From Agromyces cerinus subsp. cerinus (GTDB lineage: Bacteria > Actinomycetota > Actinomycetes > Actinomycetales > Microbacteriaceae): a stretch of 64,000 nucleotides of DNA. A program made the position numbers and the translations under genes. Numbering within the stretch: the stretch's first letter is position 1; each line of letters opens with the position of its first letter. The stretch spans positions 372,001 through 436,000 of the forward strand of contig NZ_FSRJ01000003.1 of assembly GCF_900142065.1 (NCBI RefSeq), read 5' to 3'. Below, in pieces: positions 34,156 to 42,834 of the stretch. The notes beneath the pieces are model-generated. The model worked only from the letters and a program-made list of their open reading frames with translations. It ran no database searches and was not told where the DNA came from.

Positions 34156-35133
34156 TCAGGCGGGAACGGGCTCGGATGCCTCGGCGTGCGCCGCCTCCTC
34201 GCGGAGGGTGCGCCCGGTGAGGGCGAGGAACACGTCGTCGAGGGTCGGCTGCCGATGCGTCGCCGCGACGACCTCCAGCCCGGCATCGGCGAGCGAGCGG
34301 ATGTATCGGGGCAGCGCCCGGTCGCCGCCGGGGGCGGTCACCGTGACGAACTGCCCCGATGCCTCCCCGCCGATGCGGGCCGCGGCTGCCGCGGCATCCG
34401 ACGCCGTCTCGAAGGTGAGGCTCACCCGGTCGCCGGCGAGCGACTCCTTGAGCGCCCAGGCCGTGTCGTCCGCGATGACCTGGCCGTGGTCCATGACCAT
34501 GACGCGCTCGGCGAGCTGGTCGGCCTCGTCGAGGTAGTGCGTGGTGAGGAAGATCGTCGTGCCCGTCTCGCGGCGGAGGTCGACGATGTGCTCCCAGAGG
34601 TTCGCACGGCTGTGCGGGTCGAGGCCCGTCGACGGCTCGTCGAGGAACAGCAGTTCGGGCCGGTGGATGAGGCCGAGCGCGATGTCGAGGCGGCGCTTCT
34701 GGCCGCCCGAGAGCGACTGCACCTGCCGGCCCGCGATCTGGCCGAGCTCGAGCGAGTCGATGAGCTCGGCGGCGCGCGCCCGGGTCTCGCGGCGGCCCAT
34801 GCCGTAGAAGGCGCCCTGGGCGTGCAGTTCGTCGCGCACGCGCTGGGTGTGCCCTCCAGAGCTGCCCTGCCCGACGTAGCCGATGCGGCGGCGCACGCCG
34901 GCGGGATCGCGCCGGATGTCGGAGCCGGCGACGATCGCCTCGCCGCTCGTCGGCGGCAGCAGCGTGGTGAGCATGCGGAGCGTCGTCGACTTGCCGGCGC
35001 CGTTCGGGCCGAGGAAGGCGACGAGCTCGCCTGCGCCGACCTCGAGGTCGACGGAACGGACGGCCTCGACGACCTTCCCCTTGGCGGGGAACGTCTTCGT
35101 GAGGCCCTGAGCGGAGATCATCTGGTTCGTCAT
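34156..35133 (-). CDS. ABC exporter ATP-binding protein (DrrA-like)
   Basis: A 325-residue ATPase. Walker A GPNGAGKST is at 42-50, the signature LSGGQKRR in mid-protein, Walker B LLFLDEPSTGLDP, and a C-terminal DrrA-type domain (LDDVFLALTGRTL). The frame extends far upstream, but ATG 35133 is the first start with family alignment; ATG 35121 is an alternative. It is divergent from a WYL regulator, with an inverted repeat between, as often seen for drug-inducible exporters. Confidence 0.88.
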   Translation of the reverse strand: MTNQMISAQGLTKTFPAKGKVVEAVRSVDLEVGAGELVAFLGPNGAGKSTTLRMLTTLLPPTSGEAIVAGSDIRRDPAGVRRRIGYVGQGSSGGHTQRVRDELHAQGAFYGMGRRETRARAAELIDSLELGQIAGRQVQSLSGGQKRRLDIALGLIHRPELLFLDEPSTGLDPHSRANLWEHIVDLRRETGTTIFLTTHYLDEADQLAERVMVMDHGQVIADDTAWALKESLAGDRVSLTFETASDAAAAAARIGGEASGQFVTVTAPGGDRALPRYIRSLADAGLEVVAATHRQPTLDDVFLALTGRTLREEAAHAEASEPVPA

Positions 35134-35160
35134 ATCTGCAGTCTTCCGAGGCATCCGGTC

Positions 35161-35187
35161 AGTTTCCGTCCGCATGGATGGGAAACT
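35161..35187. promoter_or_regulatory. Candidate operator between ABC exporter and WYL regulator
   Basis: AGTTTCC (35161-35167) and GGAAACT (35181-35187) are perfect inverted arms; pairing continues inward as TCC/GGA around GCAT after a bulge. The repeat ends six bases before the WYL gene start and lies 28 bases from the ATPase start, in the 60-base divergent gap. Confidence 0.55.
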
Positions 35188-35193
35188 TGGAGC

Positions 35194-36186
35194 ATGGCCG
35201 CAACGACCTCGCGAACCCTCGAACTGCTCTCCCTGCTGCAGAGCCACCGGCACTGGTCGGCGCGCGAACTCGTCGACCGGCTCGGCGTCTCCGACCGCAC
35301 GCTGCGGCGCGATGTCGATCGCCTGCGCGAGCTCGGCTACGGCATCGAGTCGGCGCGCGGCTCGGCCGGCGGCTACCGCCTCGAGGCCGGCACCGGGCTG
35401 CCGCCGCTGCTGCTCAGCGACGACGAGGGGGTCGCGATCGCGGTCGGCCTCCGCTCCCAGGCGACCGCCGGGCTGCGCGGCGCCGAGCACACGACGCTCA
35501 GCGCCCTCGCGAAGATCGAGCAGGTGCTGCCGCCCGCACTGCGCCGGCGCATCGAGGCGCTGCAGTCGCACGCCGCGGTGGGCGCGGGCGGGCCCGGCTC
35601 CGGTCGCTCGGGCCGGCCGACACCCGAGGTCGATTCCGAACTGCTCGGCCTTCTCGCCCTCGGCTGCCGGGACTCCGAGCGGCTGCGCTTCACCTACACG
35701 GATGCCGCGGGGGAGGCCTCGGCTCGAGTGGTCGAGCCGTACCGGCTCGTGCCCGTCGCCCGGCGCTGGTACCTGCTCGCGTGGGATCGTCAACGCGAGG
35801 ACTGGCGTACCTTCCGGCTCGACCGCATGAGCGACGTCTTCCCGACCCGGGTGCGGTTCGAGCCCCGGCCGATGGGCGACGACGACGCCCGGGCGCGGGT
35901 CGAGGCCGCGGTGCGCTGGCGCGACCGGAGCGTGAAGGCCACGGTCGTCGCCGAGATGCCGCAGGCGGACCTCGTCGAGCACCTCGGCTGGTACGGCCGC
36001 GACGTCGTGGCGGTCGACGCCGACCACTGCGCCTGGCCGCTCGAGGCCGACTCGGTCGAGAACCTCTCGATGGCGCTCATGTGGATGCCGCGGGGCGTGC
36101 GCTACCGGGTCGAGGGGCCCCCCGAGCTGCTCGACTTCCTCGCGATGCAGGCCGAGCGCTTCGCGGAGGCATCCGCTCGGGGGTGA
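35194..36186 (+). CDS. WYL-domain transcriptional regulator
   Basis: A 330-residue regulator: an N-terminal HTH_11 (LLSLLQSHRHWSARELVDRL, then VSDRTLRRDVDRLRELGYG), a WYL domain with RRWYLLAWD and WRTFRLDRMSDV, and a WCX C-terminal domain. ATG 35194 is preceded closely by GGAG, too close to be ideal. WYL domains sense nucleotides or small ligands. The divergent position next to the exporter operon with a shared operator suggests it controls the exporter. Confidence 0.87.
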   Translation: MAATTSRTLELLSLLQSHRHWSARELVDRLGVSDRTLRRDVDRLRELGYGIESARGSAGGYRLEAGTGLPPLLLSDDEGVAIAVGLRSQATAGLRGAEHTTLSALAKIEQVLPPALRRRIEALQSHAAVGAGGPGSGRSGRPTPEVDSELLGLLALGCRDSERLRFTYTDAAGEASARVVEPYRLVPVARRWYLLAWDRQREDWRTFRLDRMSDVFPTRVRFEPRPMGDDDARARVEAAVRWRDRSVKATVVAEMPQADLVEHLGWYGRDVVAVDADHCAWPLEADSVENLSMALMWMPRGVRYRVEGPPELLDFLAMQAERFAEASARG

Positions 36187-36199
36187 CCGGTCGCCGCGC

Positions 36200-37066
36200 T
36201 CAACCCTTGCGCTGCGCGCGGTACGCGGTCGGCGTCATGCCGTGCGTCGCGCGGAACTGACGCGCGAAGTAGAACGAGTCGGTGTAGCCGACCCGCTCCG
36301 AGATCTGCGCGATCGACAGCGACGTGCGGTCGAGGAGCTCGCGCGCCCTCGCCATGCGCAACTGCGTCTGGTAGCGCAGCACCGGCATGCCGAGACGCTG
36401 CCGGAACAGGGCCGCGAAATGCGACGGGCTGAGGTTGGCCGCCAGCGCGAGCTCGGCGACCTCGACGCGCTCGCCGACGTGCGCTCGCAGGTACTCGGCG
36501 GCCCCGTCGATCGAGTCGCTCCGCTCGTCGCCCGACGAGGGCCGGGCGACGAGGAGCGACAGGAGGTGCCAGGCCGCACCGGACGCGGCGGTGATGCTCG
36601 CCGTGGTCGAGTCGCGTTCCATCCACGTGAGCACCTCACTCGCGAGCCCGGACACCCGAGCCCGCTCCGAGATCGTGCGCACCGGCTGCTCGGCGTTCAC
36701 GTTCGCCGCGGCGAGGAACTCGGCGAGGTCGCGGCCCCTGAGGTGCAGCCACCAGATGGTCCAGGGGTCGCGTTCGTCGGCACCGTAGGCGTGCGGATGC
36801 CCGGGCGGCAGGATCACGACCTCGCCGGCCGTCACGTCGAACCTGCCCCCGCTCGTCTCGCACCAGCCGCGCCCGGCCTCGCACAGCATCACGACCGCCT
36901 CGTCGATCGGCGACGCCCGCACTCGACCGTGGCCCCGGGCGTCGGGGAAGTACCCCGAGTCGGTCACGACGAGATGCGCGACCCCGGGCAGGCGCAACGC
37001 CTCGAGCACGCGCGGTCGCGGCAGCACCTGCATGCGCTGCCCGGGGAAGCCCTCGGTGATCGTCAT
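36200..37066 (-). CDS. AraC-family regulator with N-terminal cupin domain
   Basis: A 288-residue AraC/XylS regulator: an N-terminal sugar-sensing cupin (VVILPPGHPHAYGADERDPW) and a C-terminal double HTH with LSPSHFAALFRQRLGMPVLR and YTDSFYFARQFRATHGMTPT. ATG 37066 is used; ATG 37090 is in frame. It is divergent from the large DUF5107 gene and the epimerase, so it probably controls that sugar-related pair. Confidence 0.87.
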   Translation of the reverse strand: MTITEGFPGQRMQVLPRPRVLEALRLPGVAHLVVTDSGYFPDARGHGRVRASPIDEAVVMLCEAGRGWCETSGGRFDVTAGEVVILPPGHPHAYGADERDPWTIWWLHLRGRDLAEFLAAANVNAEQPVRTISERARVSGLASEVLTWMERDSTTASITAASGAAWHLLSLLVARPSSGDERSDSIDGAAEYLRAHVGERVEVAELALAANLSPSHFAALFRQRLGMPVLRYQTQLRMARARELLDRTSLSIAQISERVGYTDSFYFARQFRATHGMTPTAYRAQRKG

Positions 37067-37157
37067 GCCGCGAGTCTGGCGCAGGATCATCGTTTCGTCC
37101 AGATCCTCCGAGAGAACGTGCTGACAGTCTGCTGTCCGCAGTGCCTATCGTCGTCGT

Positions 37158-40100
37158 ATGCTCAACAACGCGGCGCCCCTGACGCGCGATCGACCGCCCG
37201 AACGCGAGTCGAGGATCGTGCTCCCCGACGTGCCGGCGCACCTCGCCGAGGCATCCGTCGCCGCTTGGGCCGAGCCGATCGTCATCGACACCTACCTGCC
37301 GGAGGAGCCCGCCGACTACCCGGCGTTCCTCGACCGCCGCGTGTACCAGGGATCGTCGGGTCGGGTCTACCCGCTGCCGTTCCACGAGAAGATCTCGCAG
37401 CAGAAGGTGCCGCACGAATGGCAGGCGATCCATCTCGAGAACGAGTGGGTGCGACTGGTGATCCTCCCCGAGCTCGGCGGCCGCATCCACATCGGGTACG
37501 ACAAGTCGGCCGACTACGACTTCTTCTACCGCAACAACGTCATCAAGCCGGCACTCGTCGGACTGGCGGGGCCCTGGATCTCGGGCGGAGTGGAGTTCAA
37601 CTGGCCGCAGCATCACCGGCCCGCGACGTTCCTGCCGACGGACTGGGAGATCGAGCACGAGGCCGACGGCGCCGTCACGGTCTGGTGCAGCGACCACGAC
37701 CCGTTCGCTCGCATGAAGGGCATGCACGGCATCAGGCTGCGCCCCGGCTCGGCGCTCATCGAAGCGCAGGTGCGTCTGACGAACCGGACCGACGACACCC
37801 AGACCTTCCTCTGGTGGGCGAACGTGGCCGCGGCCTCGAACGACGACTACCAGTCCTTCTTCCCGGCCGACGTGCACTTCGTCGCCGACCACGCCAAGCG
37901 CGCCATCGCCAGCTATCCCGAGGTCGACGGGCGGTACTACGGCGTCGACTACCCGGGCCAGGTGACCGTCGATCGCCCCGACGGCGACCGCCTCGACTGG
38001 TACCGCAACATCCCGGTGCCGACGTCGTACATGATCCTCGGCACCGACGACGACTTCTTCGGCGGTTACGACCACGGCAGGGAGGCCGGGTTCGTCTACG
38101 TCGCCGACCACCGGTTCGCGCCGGGCAAGAAGCAGTGGACGTGGGGCGACGCGCCGTTCGGCTGGGCCTGGGACGACAACCTCACCGACGGCGACGGCCC
38201 CTACGTCGAACTCATGGCGGGTGCCTACACCGACAACCAGCCCGACTTCTCGTGGCTCACGCCCGGAGAGACGAAGACGTTCAGCCAGTACTGGTACCCG
38301 ATCCGGGCCATCGGACCGGCGCACCAGGCGAACACCGAGGCCGCCGTACGCCTCGACGTCGCCGAGGCGGACGGGCGGACCCGCGTGCGGATCGGCGTCG
38401 GCACCACCCGCCGGCACGCGCGGCTCGTGATCGAACTCCGCGATCGCGCCGGCACCGTCGTGCACGCCACGAGCGCGGCGGTCGACCCCGGCTCCGCGTT
38501 CGTCGCCGCCGTCGATCTCGACGGAGCACGCGCCGCAGACGAACTCGTGGTGGTCGTCGCCGAGGCAGGCGGCCGCGAGTTGATCCGGTTCGGGCATCGA
38601 CCCGCGGATGCCTCGGCCGAGCTCCCTCGCGCGGCGGTCGAACCCCCGGCTCCCGCCGAGGTCGGGTCCGTCGAGGAGCTGTTCCTCATCGGCCAGTACC
38701 TCGGGCAGTACCGACATGCGACGCGCCGTCCCGAGCCCTACTGGGAGGAGGCGCTGCGGCGCGACCCCGGGCACACCCGCTCGCACGTCGCCCTCGCCGC
38801 CGAACTCGAACGGATCGGCGATGACGAGCAGGCCGAACGCCACCTCCGCAGCGCGATCGACCGCCTGACGCAGTGGGTGCCGAACCCGGCCGACGGCGAG
38901 GCCCACTACCGCCTCGGCGTGAACCTCGCCCGCCGCGGGCGGAACACCGAAGCGGCGCTCGCCCTCACCAAGGCGATGTGGAACTCCGCCTGGCTGCCCG
39001 CCGCCGGGTACGCGCTCGGTCGTCTGCAGGTGCGCCTCGGCGACGTCGCCGCCGCTGAATCGACGCTCCGCGAGGTGCTCGCCGTCGACGGCCGCCACTC
39101 GCAGGCCGCAGCGCTGCTCGCGCTCGTGCTGCGCCGCACCGGCCGGGAGACCGAGGCGGCAGCACTCCTCCGGCGGCTGCTCGCCGACGACCCGCTCGAC
39201 CAGTGGGCGCGTGATCTCGCGGGCGGACCGCTCACCCGTGACGCAGGGATCCTCCTCGACGTGGCACTGGAGTACGCCGGCGTGGGGGCCGACCGCGAGG
39301 CGCTCCGGCTCCTCGACCTGGCGCGCGAAGCCGCGCCGTCGGCGCCGAGCGGCCAGGTGCAGGTGGGCACGCTCGTCGACTACCACCGCGCTGCGGTGCT
39401 CGATCGCCTCGGCGAGCCCGAGGCGGCCGCAGCGGCGCGTCGCGCAGCCGCCGGCAACCCCGAACGGAACGGGTATGCCGCGCGTCTCGACGACGTCGGT
39501 GTGCTGCGGCTCGCCCTCGACGCCGACGCGGCCGATCACCGCGCCTCCCTCATGCTCGGCAACTGGTACTACGACCGTCGTCGTCATCACGATGCGATCG
39601 TGGCGTGGTCCCGGTGCGTCGGATCCGAGGCCTCGGGGCGCGTTCGCGTCGTCGCCCACCGCAACCTCGGCATCGCCGTGTTCAACGTGCTCGGCGACCC
39701 CGATCTCGCGGTGTCGCACTTCGAGGCCGCCCGTGCGCTCGCGCCCGACGACGCGAAGCTGTTCTTCGAGCTCGACCAGCTGCTGGCCCGGGTCGGCCGC
39801 AGCCCGCTCGAACGTCTCGCCCGGCAGGAGGCCGATGCGCACCTCATCGCCGAGCGCGACGACCTCGGCATCGTGCACGCCCGCCTGCTCACGGCGCTCG
39901 GCCGCCCGGCCGTCGCCCGCGAGCGGTTGCTCGACCGCCGGTTCCAGCCGTGGGAGGGCGGCGAGGGCCAGGCGCTCGCGGCGTGGGACGAGGCGAACGT
40001 GGCGCTCGCCACGGCAGCGCTCGACGAGCTCGACGGCCCGGCCGCCGCCGACTTCATTCGGAGCGCACTCGAGCCCCCCGCGTCGCTCGGCGAGGCGCGG

Positions 40101-40490
40101 CATCCGCTCGCCAACTGCGCCGAGCTCCTCTGGCTGCTCGGCTGCGCCGCCGAACTGAGCGGTGATCTGCCCGCCGCCGAGGCCGCGTGGCAGCGTGCCG
40201 CCGCCTCGGCCGGCGACTTCCTCAACATGACCACCCAGGCGTTCAGCGCGCAGTCGGAGTTCTCGATCCGAGCCCTGCGCGCGCTCGGGCGCGACGAGGA
40301 GGCCGACGAGCAGCTCACGGCGTTCGGCGCGTTCATCGACGAGCTCGCGGCCACCCCCGCGACGATCGACTACTTCGCGACGTCGTTGCCGACGATGCTG
40401 CTCTTCCACGACGACGTGCAGCAGGCGCGGGATCGCGAGGTCGAGGACCTCCGCAGACGTCTCGCCGGCCTCAGCGCGAGTCCGACCTGA
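37158..40490 (+). CDS. DUF5107 domain protein with TPR repeats, 1110 residues
   Basis: A large cytoplasmic protein (no signal peptide). The first 400 residues are the DUF5107 beta-sandwich, related to galactose-mutarotase folds (VLPELGGRIHIGYDKSADYD, SGGVEFNWPQHHRP). From about residue 520 the rest is helical with TPR-like repeats (AEALRRDPGHTRSHVALAAE-type, ALTKAMWNSAWLPAAGYALG). TATCGT at 37146-37151 ends six bases before ATG 37158, so the mRNA is probably leaderless. The next gene is an aldose-1-epimerase that overlaps it by one base. Family members occur in polysaccharide-utilisation loci of unknown biochemistry; the mutarotase-like domain suggests sugar or oligosaccharide binding. Confidence 0.84.
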   Translation: MLNNAAPLTRDRPPERESRIVLPDVPAHLAEASVAAWAEPIVIDTYLPEEPADYPAFLDRRVYQGSSGRVYPLPFHEKISQQKVPHEWQAIHLENEWVRLVILPELGGRIHIGYDKSADYDFFYRNNVIKPALVGLAGPWISGGVEFNWPQHHRPATFLPTDWEIEHEADGAVTVWCSDHDPFARMKGMHGIRLRPGSALIEAQVRLTNRTDDTQTFLWWANVAAASNDDYQSFFPADVHFVADHAKRAIASYPEVDGRYYGVDYPGQVTVDRPDGDRLDWYRNIPVPTSYMILGTDDDFFGGYDHGREAGFVYVADHRFAPGKKQWTWGDAPFGWAWDDNLTDGDGPYVELMAGAYTDNQPDFSWLTPGETKTFSQYWYPIRAIGPAHQANTEAAVRLDVAEADGRTRVRIGVGTTRRHARLVIELRDRAGTVVHATSAAVDPGSAFVAAVDLDGARAADELVVVVAEAGGRELIRFGHRPADASAELPRAAVEPPAPAEVGSVEELFLIGQYLGQYRHATRRPEPYWEEALRRDPGHTRSHVALAAELERIGDDEQAERHLRSAIDRLTQWVPNPADGEAHYRLGVNLARRGRNTEAALALTKAMWNSAWLPAAGYALGRLQVRLGDVAAAESTLREVLAVDGRHSQAAALLALVLRRTGRETEAAALLRRLLADDPLDQWARDLAGGPLTRDAGILLDVALEYAGVGADREALRLLDLAREAAPSAPSGQVQVGTLVDYHRAAVLDRLGEPEAAAAARRAAAGNPERNGYAARLDDVGVLRLALDADAADHRASLMLGNWYYDRRRHHDAIVAWSRCVGSEASGRVRVVAHRNLGIAVFNVLGDPDLAVSHFEAARALAPDDAKLFFELDQLLARVGRSPLERLARQEADAHLIAERDDLGIVHARLLTALGRPAVARERLLDRRFQPWEGGEGQALAAWDEANVALATAALDELDGPAAADFIRSALEPPASLGEARHPLANCAELLWLLGCAAELSGDLPAAEAAWQRAAASAGDFLNMTTQAFSAQSEFSIRALRALGRDEEADEQLTAFGAFIDELAATPATIDYFATSLPTMLLFHDDVQQARDREVEDLRRRLAGLSASPT

Positions 40491-41314
40491 TGGTCGGGAT
40501 CGCCGCGGGGCGCGGCCGTGATCTGGTCGCCGTCGAGTTCGATCCGCTCGACGGCGCCCGCATCACGAGTCTCGTGGCCGCGGGCCGTGAATGGCTCGCC
40601 CCGTCGCCGCCCCGCGACCCGGCGGGCGACTTCACCGGATCCGGCACCGGCGGGTGGGACGAGGTCGTCCCGACGGTGGCCGCGTGCACCATGGCCGACG
40701 GCACGCGACTGCCCGACCACGGCGATGCCTGGCGACTCGAGTGGACGGCGGTCTCGTCGGGGCCGTCGATGTCGACCGCGGTGGTCTCGCTCCGCAGCGT
40801 TCCCGTGCAGATCGCGCGCACGCTCACGGTTGCGGCGGGCCGCCTTCGCGCCGAGTACGTCGCCACCGCGACCGGCGACGTCGGGGTGCCGCTCCTGTGG
40901 GCGGCGCATCCGCTGTTCGCGGCGCCTCCGGGCACGCGCCTCGTCGCGGGCGACCCGGAGACGCCGCTGGTGGGGGAGCACCCGGAGTCGGGGTCGCCGG
41001 TGGCCTGGCCCGGCGGCGGCGGGATCGACGGCGTCAGCGGGGCGCTGAAGGCGTTCGCCAGCGGGCAGGACCGTGCGCGGATCGAGCACGCCGACGGGCA
41101 GGGGCTGACCCTGCGCTGGGACGCCGACGTCCTGCCGCACCTCGGCCTGTTCTGGGACACGGGCATGTTCGCCGATCAGCCGGTCGTCGCGATCGAGCCG
41201 ACGACGGGGCGTCGCGACGCAGCCTCGGCCGTCGAGGACGAGCTTCCCGTCGTGCGCCCGGGGCATCCGCTGCGGTGGTGGCTGGAGTTCTCGGTCGACG
41301 AACCTGCCGCCTGA
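40490..41314 (+). CDS. Aldose-1-epimerase-family protein
   Basis: A 274-residue galactose-mutarotase-fold protein. GGWDEVVPTV near residue 58 and LLWAAHPLFAAPPGTRL near 138 (the His acting in ring opening) fit the family; an acid such as Glu240 in VVAIEPTTGR would be the base. ATG 40490 shares its A with the preceding stop. It probably interconverts sugar anomers for the pathway served by the DUF5107 protein. Confidence 0.82.
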   Translation: MVGIAAGRGRDLVAVEFDPLDGARITSLVAAGREWLAPSPPRDPAGDFTGSGTGGWDEVVPTVAACTMADGTRLPDHGDAWRLEWTAVSSGPSMSTAVVSLRSVPVQIARTLTVAAGRLRAEYVATATGDVGVPLLWAAHPLFAAPPGTRLVAGDPETPLVGEHPESGSPVAWPGGGGIDGVSGALKAFASGQDRARIEHADGQGLTLRWDADVLPHLGLFWDTGMFADQPVVAIEPTTGRRDAASAVEDELPVVRPGHPLRWWLEFSVDEPAA

Positions 41315-41335
41315 CCGCTGTCGATGGGCGGCGGA

Positions 41336-41737
41336 CTACGCCGTGCGCGGCAGCGTGCCGATCTCCTCGCCCGACTCGTCGAAGACGGTCAGCGTGTCGC
41401 CGGAGATCGTGGCGGTCGCGAGCGCTGAGAGCCACGGGTCGACGCCCTCGCACAGCATGCGCGTCGACGCGACCTCGACGAACGTCACGGTGTCGCCCTC
41501 GGCGGTCCAGCTGCCGACCAGGCGGTTGCAGCCGTCGGTGCCGCTCAGCGAGCCGCCGTTGCCGAACGCGAGCGAGGGCTCACTCGTCGTCGAGACGTCT
41601 CCCCAGGTGCCGACGGGGTCGACGGCCTCGGCGGTTTCGGTTCCGGCGGCGCCGGGGTTGCCGGCACAGGCGCTCAGCATCGTCGCCGCGAGCAGGATCG
41701 TGCCGGACAGTGCGAGGCGCTGCAGGGTGCGTGACAT
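41336..41737 (-). CDS. META/HslJ-domain lipoprotein
   Basis: A 133-residue lipoprotein: signal peptide with lipobox LSAC and lipidated Cys24, a short Gly/Ala/Thr linker, then a META domain recognisable by SGTDGCNRLVGSW and a second Cys in RMLCEGVD, probably forming a disulfide. TACGCT on the minus strand (41744-41749) ends six bases before ATG 41737 (leaderless), which supports this start over GTG 41743. Function unknown. Confidence 0.82.
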   Translation of the reverse strand: MSRTLQRLALSGTILLAATMLSACAGNPGAAGTETAEAVDPVGTWGDVSTTSEPSLAFGNGGSLSGTDGCNRLVGSWTAEGDTVTFVEVASTRMLCEGVDPWLSALATATISGDTLTVFDESGEEIGTLPRTA

Positions 41738-41762
41738 GGGCACAGCGTATCGATCGGCGGCG

Positions 41763-42686
41763 TCAGCGAGCCGAAGGCGTCGCGGTCGCGCGTGCCGCCC
41801 GGGCGAGGGCGTCGCGGCAGGCGACGACGGCCGGTCGTGCCGCAGCGGCGTGCCGCGTCGAGGTGAACACCTCGCGCTCGGGATGCCCCGGCAGGTCGAC
41901 GAGCGTGACGCTCGGCGCCTCGCCCGCCCACACGAGATCGGGGAGGAGCCCGACGGCGTTGCCCGAGCGGATGAGGCGGATGTGGGCCATCAGGTCGGCG
42001 GTCTCGAAGCGCACATCGGGTTCGAACCCCGCCTCGCGGCAGAGCTGCTCGGCCCAGTCGCGCGAAGCGGTGCCCTCGGGCTCGAGCACCCAGGGCATCG
42101 TCGCGGCGGCGAGCAGCGAGCGATCGGATGCCGCGACACGACGTGATGACGGATGCGGCGGCAGCGCGAGCCGGATCGCATCGGCGACGAGGTGCACGCG
42201 GTCGAGCTCCTCGCGGTGCGCACGCGTGTGCCCCGGGTACTGCTCGGCGATCACGAGGTCGAAGTCGCGCGCCGAGACCTCGAAGAGCCCGACGTCGGGC
42301 TCGCGCTCGGTGACCTCGACCCGCAGGGCGGGGTGCTCGGCGCGCAGCAGGGTGAGCGCCTGCGGCACCACGGCGTGCGCCGCCGACTGGAACACGGCGA
42401 TGCGCACGGTGCCGCCGACCGCGGTGAGCGAGCGGGCGACCTCGGATTCGGCCTCCTCGAGCCGGTCGAGCACGGCGCGGGCGTGCCCGACGAGCACCTC
42501 GGCCTGCGGGGTCAGCTGCACGCGGCGCCCGACCTGCACGAGCAGCGGCACGCCGGCCTCGCGCTCGAGCTGGCTGAGCTGCTGCGACACCGAGGAGGGG
42601 CTGTACGAGAGCGCTTCGGCGACCGCCGAGAGCGTGCCGCGGTCGCTGAGCTCCACGAGCAGTCGCAGGCGTCGCACGTCGAGCAT
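41763..42686 (-). CDS. LysR-family regulator, divergent from putA
   Basis: A 307-residue LysR protein: N-terminal HTH (LDVRRLRLLVELSDRGTLSA, SPSSVSQQLSQLEREAGVPL) and a periplasmic-binding-protein-like effector domain. ATG 42686 has GGAGG five bases upstream. Two TTCG...CGAA sites lie in the divergent gap with putA, so it most likely activates putA in response to proline or a related amino acid; the effector is inferred from position. Confidence 0.87.
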   Translation of the reverse strand: MLDVRRLRLLVELSDRGTLSAVAEALSYSPSSVSQQLSQLEREAGVPLLVQVGRRVQLTPQAEVLVGHARAVLDRLEEAESEVARSLTAVGGTVRIAVFQSAAHAVVPQALTLLRAEHPALRVEVTEREPDVGLFEVSARDFDLVIAEQYPGHTRAHREELDRVHLVADAIRLALPPHPSSRRVAASDRSLLAAATMPWVLEPEGTASRDWAEQLCREAGFEPDVRFETADLMAHIRLIRSGNAVGLLPDLVWAGEAPSVTLVDLPGHPEREVFTSTRHAAAARPAVVACRDALARAARATATPSAR

Positions 42687-42713
42687 GGGCACCTCCGGGG
42701 CATCCGCTGATCA

Positions 42714-42780
42714 TTCGGTTCTTCCGAACAGTATCGTTCAGATTCATTCGCTTTACCGAACGGATGTCGCAGCGCATACT
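42714..42780 (+). promoter_or_regulatory. LysR boxes and promoter of putA
   Basis: TTCGG-TTCTT-CCGAA (42714-42728) and TTCG-CTTTAC-CGAA (42747-42760) are two dyads 33 bases apart, the usual recognition-site/activation-site layout for LysR regulators. The second overlaps the -35 hexamer TTTACC (42752-42757), which is 17 bases from CATACT (42775-42780). Confidence 0.6.
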
Positions 42781-42834
42781 GAACCCGACAGGCGCGCGAT
42801 CCCCGGCGCGCCCGAAGCAAAGGACAGTACCCTC

